Source of the DNA: Caldifarciminota bacterium UBA3079
Lineage (GTDB): Bacteria; Hydrothermota; Tepidihabitantia; Tepidihabitantales; Tepidihabitantaceae
Reading direction: 5' to 3'
NCBI GenBank assembly: GCA_002366635.1
Contig: DFBN01000071.1
Span: 881 to 8,847 of the forward strand
Length of the DNA: 7,967 bases
In this document: in pieces, positions 6,117 through 7,967 of the stretch
Layout: every line of letters starts with the position of its first letter
How positions within the stretch are numbered: position 1 is the stretch's first letter
The notes under the pieces: model-generated
Told to the model about the DNA's origin: nothing
What the model saw: the letters and a program-made list of their open reading frames with translations, nothing else
The model's database searches: none
Made by a program: the position numbers and the translations under genes

Positions 6117-7967
6117 TTGAAAGCCAAAGAGCACCATGGCCGCGCAGCCAGAACTGCCACCCGATGGGAAAACATGCCTGCCCAGCACAAAATGAGTCCG
6201 GTCGCCAAATCGGTGCTTGTCGCAGCCGGGCTTCTGCTAATGGGGCTGGCAGGCTTTGTTACCTACACTGGAGATTACATCTTCGCCGCTCATTGGACAG
6301 TGTTTATCCGCTTTCCCGGGATGCTGGAAGGACAGTACTACTTCTTTCCAATATGGTGGGTAACGATTGGCCTGCCGCTTTTGCTTTTCGGACTGGGATG
6401 GTTCTTCCCCGCTTTTCGAAATGCGGTGCGTGCACCATGGCGCCAGCCAAAATTTGCCGTGCCATTAGTAACCGTCCTTATCCTCTTTGCTTTCACAATG
6501 CAACCTTGGGAATATGCCAGCACTCCTGCCTGGGACACTGGTTCGAAGATGGTGTTTTATCTGACCCTTGCAGGAACCGGGTTTATCCTCTTTCTAACCG
6601 GGTTCTATGAGAAACTCCGGTTCCTGGACCAGCCTTTGGCCCGTGCCTACCAGTGGCTGATGGCCCTGGACCGCCGGACCTTTATGCTTCTCATATTCGG
6701 TTTCACCTTCCTGGTGGCCAACCTGATTTCTCTTTTTGTATTTGAACATATGCCCCATATTCAGGATTCAATTTCCCAACTGTTCCAGGCACGGATATTC
6801 GCCACCGGCCGGCTGCATCTGACCACACCCTGCTTCCCAGACTTCTTTGACTACACACATATAATCAACAATGGCTACTGGTATTCCCAGTATCTATTTC
6901 TGCATTCGCTGTTTTTGCTTATAGGCGTTTTTGCAGGCATCCCATGGATAATCAATCCTTTGCTGGGCGCACTGACCATACCGGCTATTTATGCCCTCGG
7001 CCGGAAGCTTTATGGAGAACGCACCGGCAGGCTGGCAGGAATACTGGCCTGTCTGACCCCTTTCATATTTGACATGTCTTCAGAATACATGAACCATTCG
7101 GGGGCACTACTGTTCACGACCCTTTTCATACTGTTCTATTTCCGAACCCTTGATCTGGGTAGATGGTACGACCCATTAGTCGCGGGTTTGGCCCTTGGAC
7201 TCGTTGCCAATATCCGACCTTACACCGCTTTGGCAATCGGCGGGCCATTTGCAATCTACGGTCTTTATCGGGCCGTGAAAGAACCGCGCCGACTTATTCC
7301 AAAATTCGGGCTTATGGTTATCCTTATGGCCGCGGTGACAAGTTTCATTTTCGTCTACAATTGGCTTACAAACGGCAATCCGCTTCTTTTCGGGTATGTT
7401 GTTAAATGGGGCCCTGGACATGAAATAGGTTTCGGCAAAAGCGGCTGGGGAGCAGAGCATACGCCTTTTCGAGGTCTGATAAACACGGGCAATGACATGA
7501 ATCTTATGAACAAGTTCCTATACGAGTGGCCTATCCCTTCGCTCCTGCCGATTGCAGTCCTGTTTGCAGCCCGAACCAAAAATCATAAGGACTGGCTTCT
7601 GCTCGCCAGTTCTGTCAGTCTATCCGCAGCCTATTTCTTTTACTGGTTCCATAATGTCTGCTTCGGCCCCAGATTTCTATACGAATCTTCGGCCTGCCTT
7701 ATTCTTCTGACAGTTCGTGGCGGACAGGAACTCGGCACTTTTCTGCGGCGGACATGTCAGATGAAAATATCTGACAAATCCGCAGCTACATTTATCCGCC
7801 GCGTATGGTTGATAATGACCATTATCATGCTCGGCGTTGGCCTGCCCCCGCTTTTCAGAACATACCACATGTATGGTAATGTTGACGGCACTCTGGTGCG
7901 CACGGTCCGGCAAGCCGGACTGAAGAATTCGCTTGTTTTCTGCCACCATTTCGGCAACGGATTCAGT
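6117..7967 (+). CDS. GT-C family membrane glycosyltransferase, 3' truncated by window
   Basis: The frame is open for 617 codons to the right edge with no stop. TTG 6117 is preferred because AAGGA ends six bases before it and an in-frame TAA lies at 6105-6107; ATG codons at 6174 and 6192 are alternatives. After a basic N-terminus come four helices (about 32-50, 79-100, 112-128, 146-163) that are extra to the usual fold. From residue 189 the typical GT-C module starts: a helix, then EHMPHIQDSISQLFQARIFA (210-229) with D217 as candidate catalytic Asp. YWYSQYLFLHS (254-264), the conserved GIPWIINPLLGAL block (274-286), ANIRPYTAL (364-372) and FGPRFLYES (516-524) follow. It likely moves a sugar from a polyprenyl-phosphate donor on the outer membrane face. 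The acceptor is unknown, and the C-terminus is not seen. Confidence 0.75.
   Translation, partial: MKAKEHHGRAARTATRWENMPAQHKMSPVAKSVLVAAGLLLMGLAGFVTYTGDYIFAAHWTVFIRFPGMLEGQYYFFPIWWVTIGLPLLLFGLGWFFPAFRNAVRAPWRQPKFAVPLVTVLILFAFTMQPWEYASTPAWDTGSKMVFYLTLAGTGFILFLTGFYEKLRFLDQPLARAYQWLMALDRRTFMLLIFGFTFLVANLISLFVFEHMPHIQDSISQLFQARIFATGRLHLTTPCFPDFFDYTHIINNGYWYSQYLFLHSLFLLIGVFAGIPWIINPLLGALTIPAIYALGRKLYGERTGRLAGILACLTPFIFDMSSEYMNHSGALLFTTLFILFYFRTLDLGRWYDPLVAGLALGLVANIRPYTALAIGGPFAIYGLYRAVKEPRRLIPKFGLMVILMAAVTSFIFVYNWLTNGNPLLFGYVVKWGPGHEIGFGKSGWGAEHTPFRGLINTGNDMNLMNKFLYEWPIPSLLPIAVLFAARTKNHKDWLLLASSVSLSAAYFFYWFHNVCFGPRFLYESSACLILLTVRGGQELGTFLRRTCQMKISDKSAATFIRRVWLIMTIIMLGVGLPPLFRTYHMYGNVDGTLVRTVRQAGLKNSLVFCHHFGNGFS

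Noticed and set aside
6164..6610. 148-codon plus-strand frame at the start of the second membrane protein
   Set aside because: It is a shifted frame inside the longer open frame from 6117, which encodes hydrophobic helices and a recognisable glycosyltransferase; the shifted product is rich in Arg/Cys with no domain.
7163..7967. minus-strand open frames at the right end
   Set aside because: They are antisense to the continuous membrane-protein frame and encode Arg/Cys/Pro-rich sequences without motifs.

Overview
This is a chromosomal window from an uncultured-looking bacterium. The sequence shows bacterial 16S rRNA, a type I (GroES/GroEL) chaperonin pair, AGGAGG-type Shine-Dalgarno sites and sigma70-like promoters. 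The 16S 5' end differs from the usual bacterial consensus at several conserved positions. I can only suggest a deep-branching candidate lineage (WOR-3/Stahlbacteria-like is a guess from general look) and cannot place it without a database search.

Left part, minus strand (1-3670). Read in transcription order from right to left, it holds tRNA-Val(TAC) with a perfect consensus promoter, a 275-bp non-coding stretch, groES, groEL, a hairpin terminator, a small FmdB-type zinc-ribbon gene, an rRNA promoter with a boxA-containing leader, and the first about 800 nt of 16S rRNA. The 16S gene leaves the window at its left edge. All of this translation-related and protein-folding material is collinear.

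Middle (3634-4437). A compact divergent promoter region fires left into tRNA-Val and right toward an OsmC/YhfA-type thiol protein. The two -35 boxes form a perfect 8-bp inverted repeat. Between the right-hand promoter and the OsmC gene lies a 58-codon open frame that resembles a short internal piece of an aldehyde dehydrogenase and may be a gene remnant.

Right part, plus strand (4438-7967). Two large polytopic membrane proteins look like unrelated-subtype GT-C (ArnT/PMT-like) glycosyltransferases, which use lipid-linked sugars on the outer face of the cytoplasmic membrane. The first is complete (535 aa). The second starts at a TTG with a good Shine-Dalgarno, has its own strong promoter flanked by a dyad, carries an extra four-helix N-terminal part, and runs off the right edge after 617 codons. 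They probably serve cell-surface glycan or glycolipid decoration.

Four promoters recognised here share the same architecture, TTGAC(A/C), exactly 16 bp, TATNNT. No CRISPR array, mobile element, integrase or obvious defence system is present. The window is mostly housekeeping, with moderately interesting regulatory layout and membrane enzymes.
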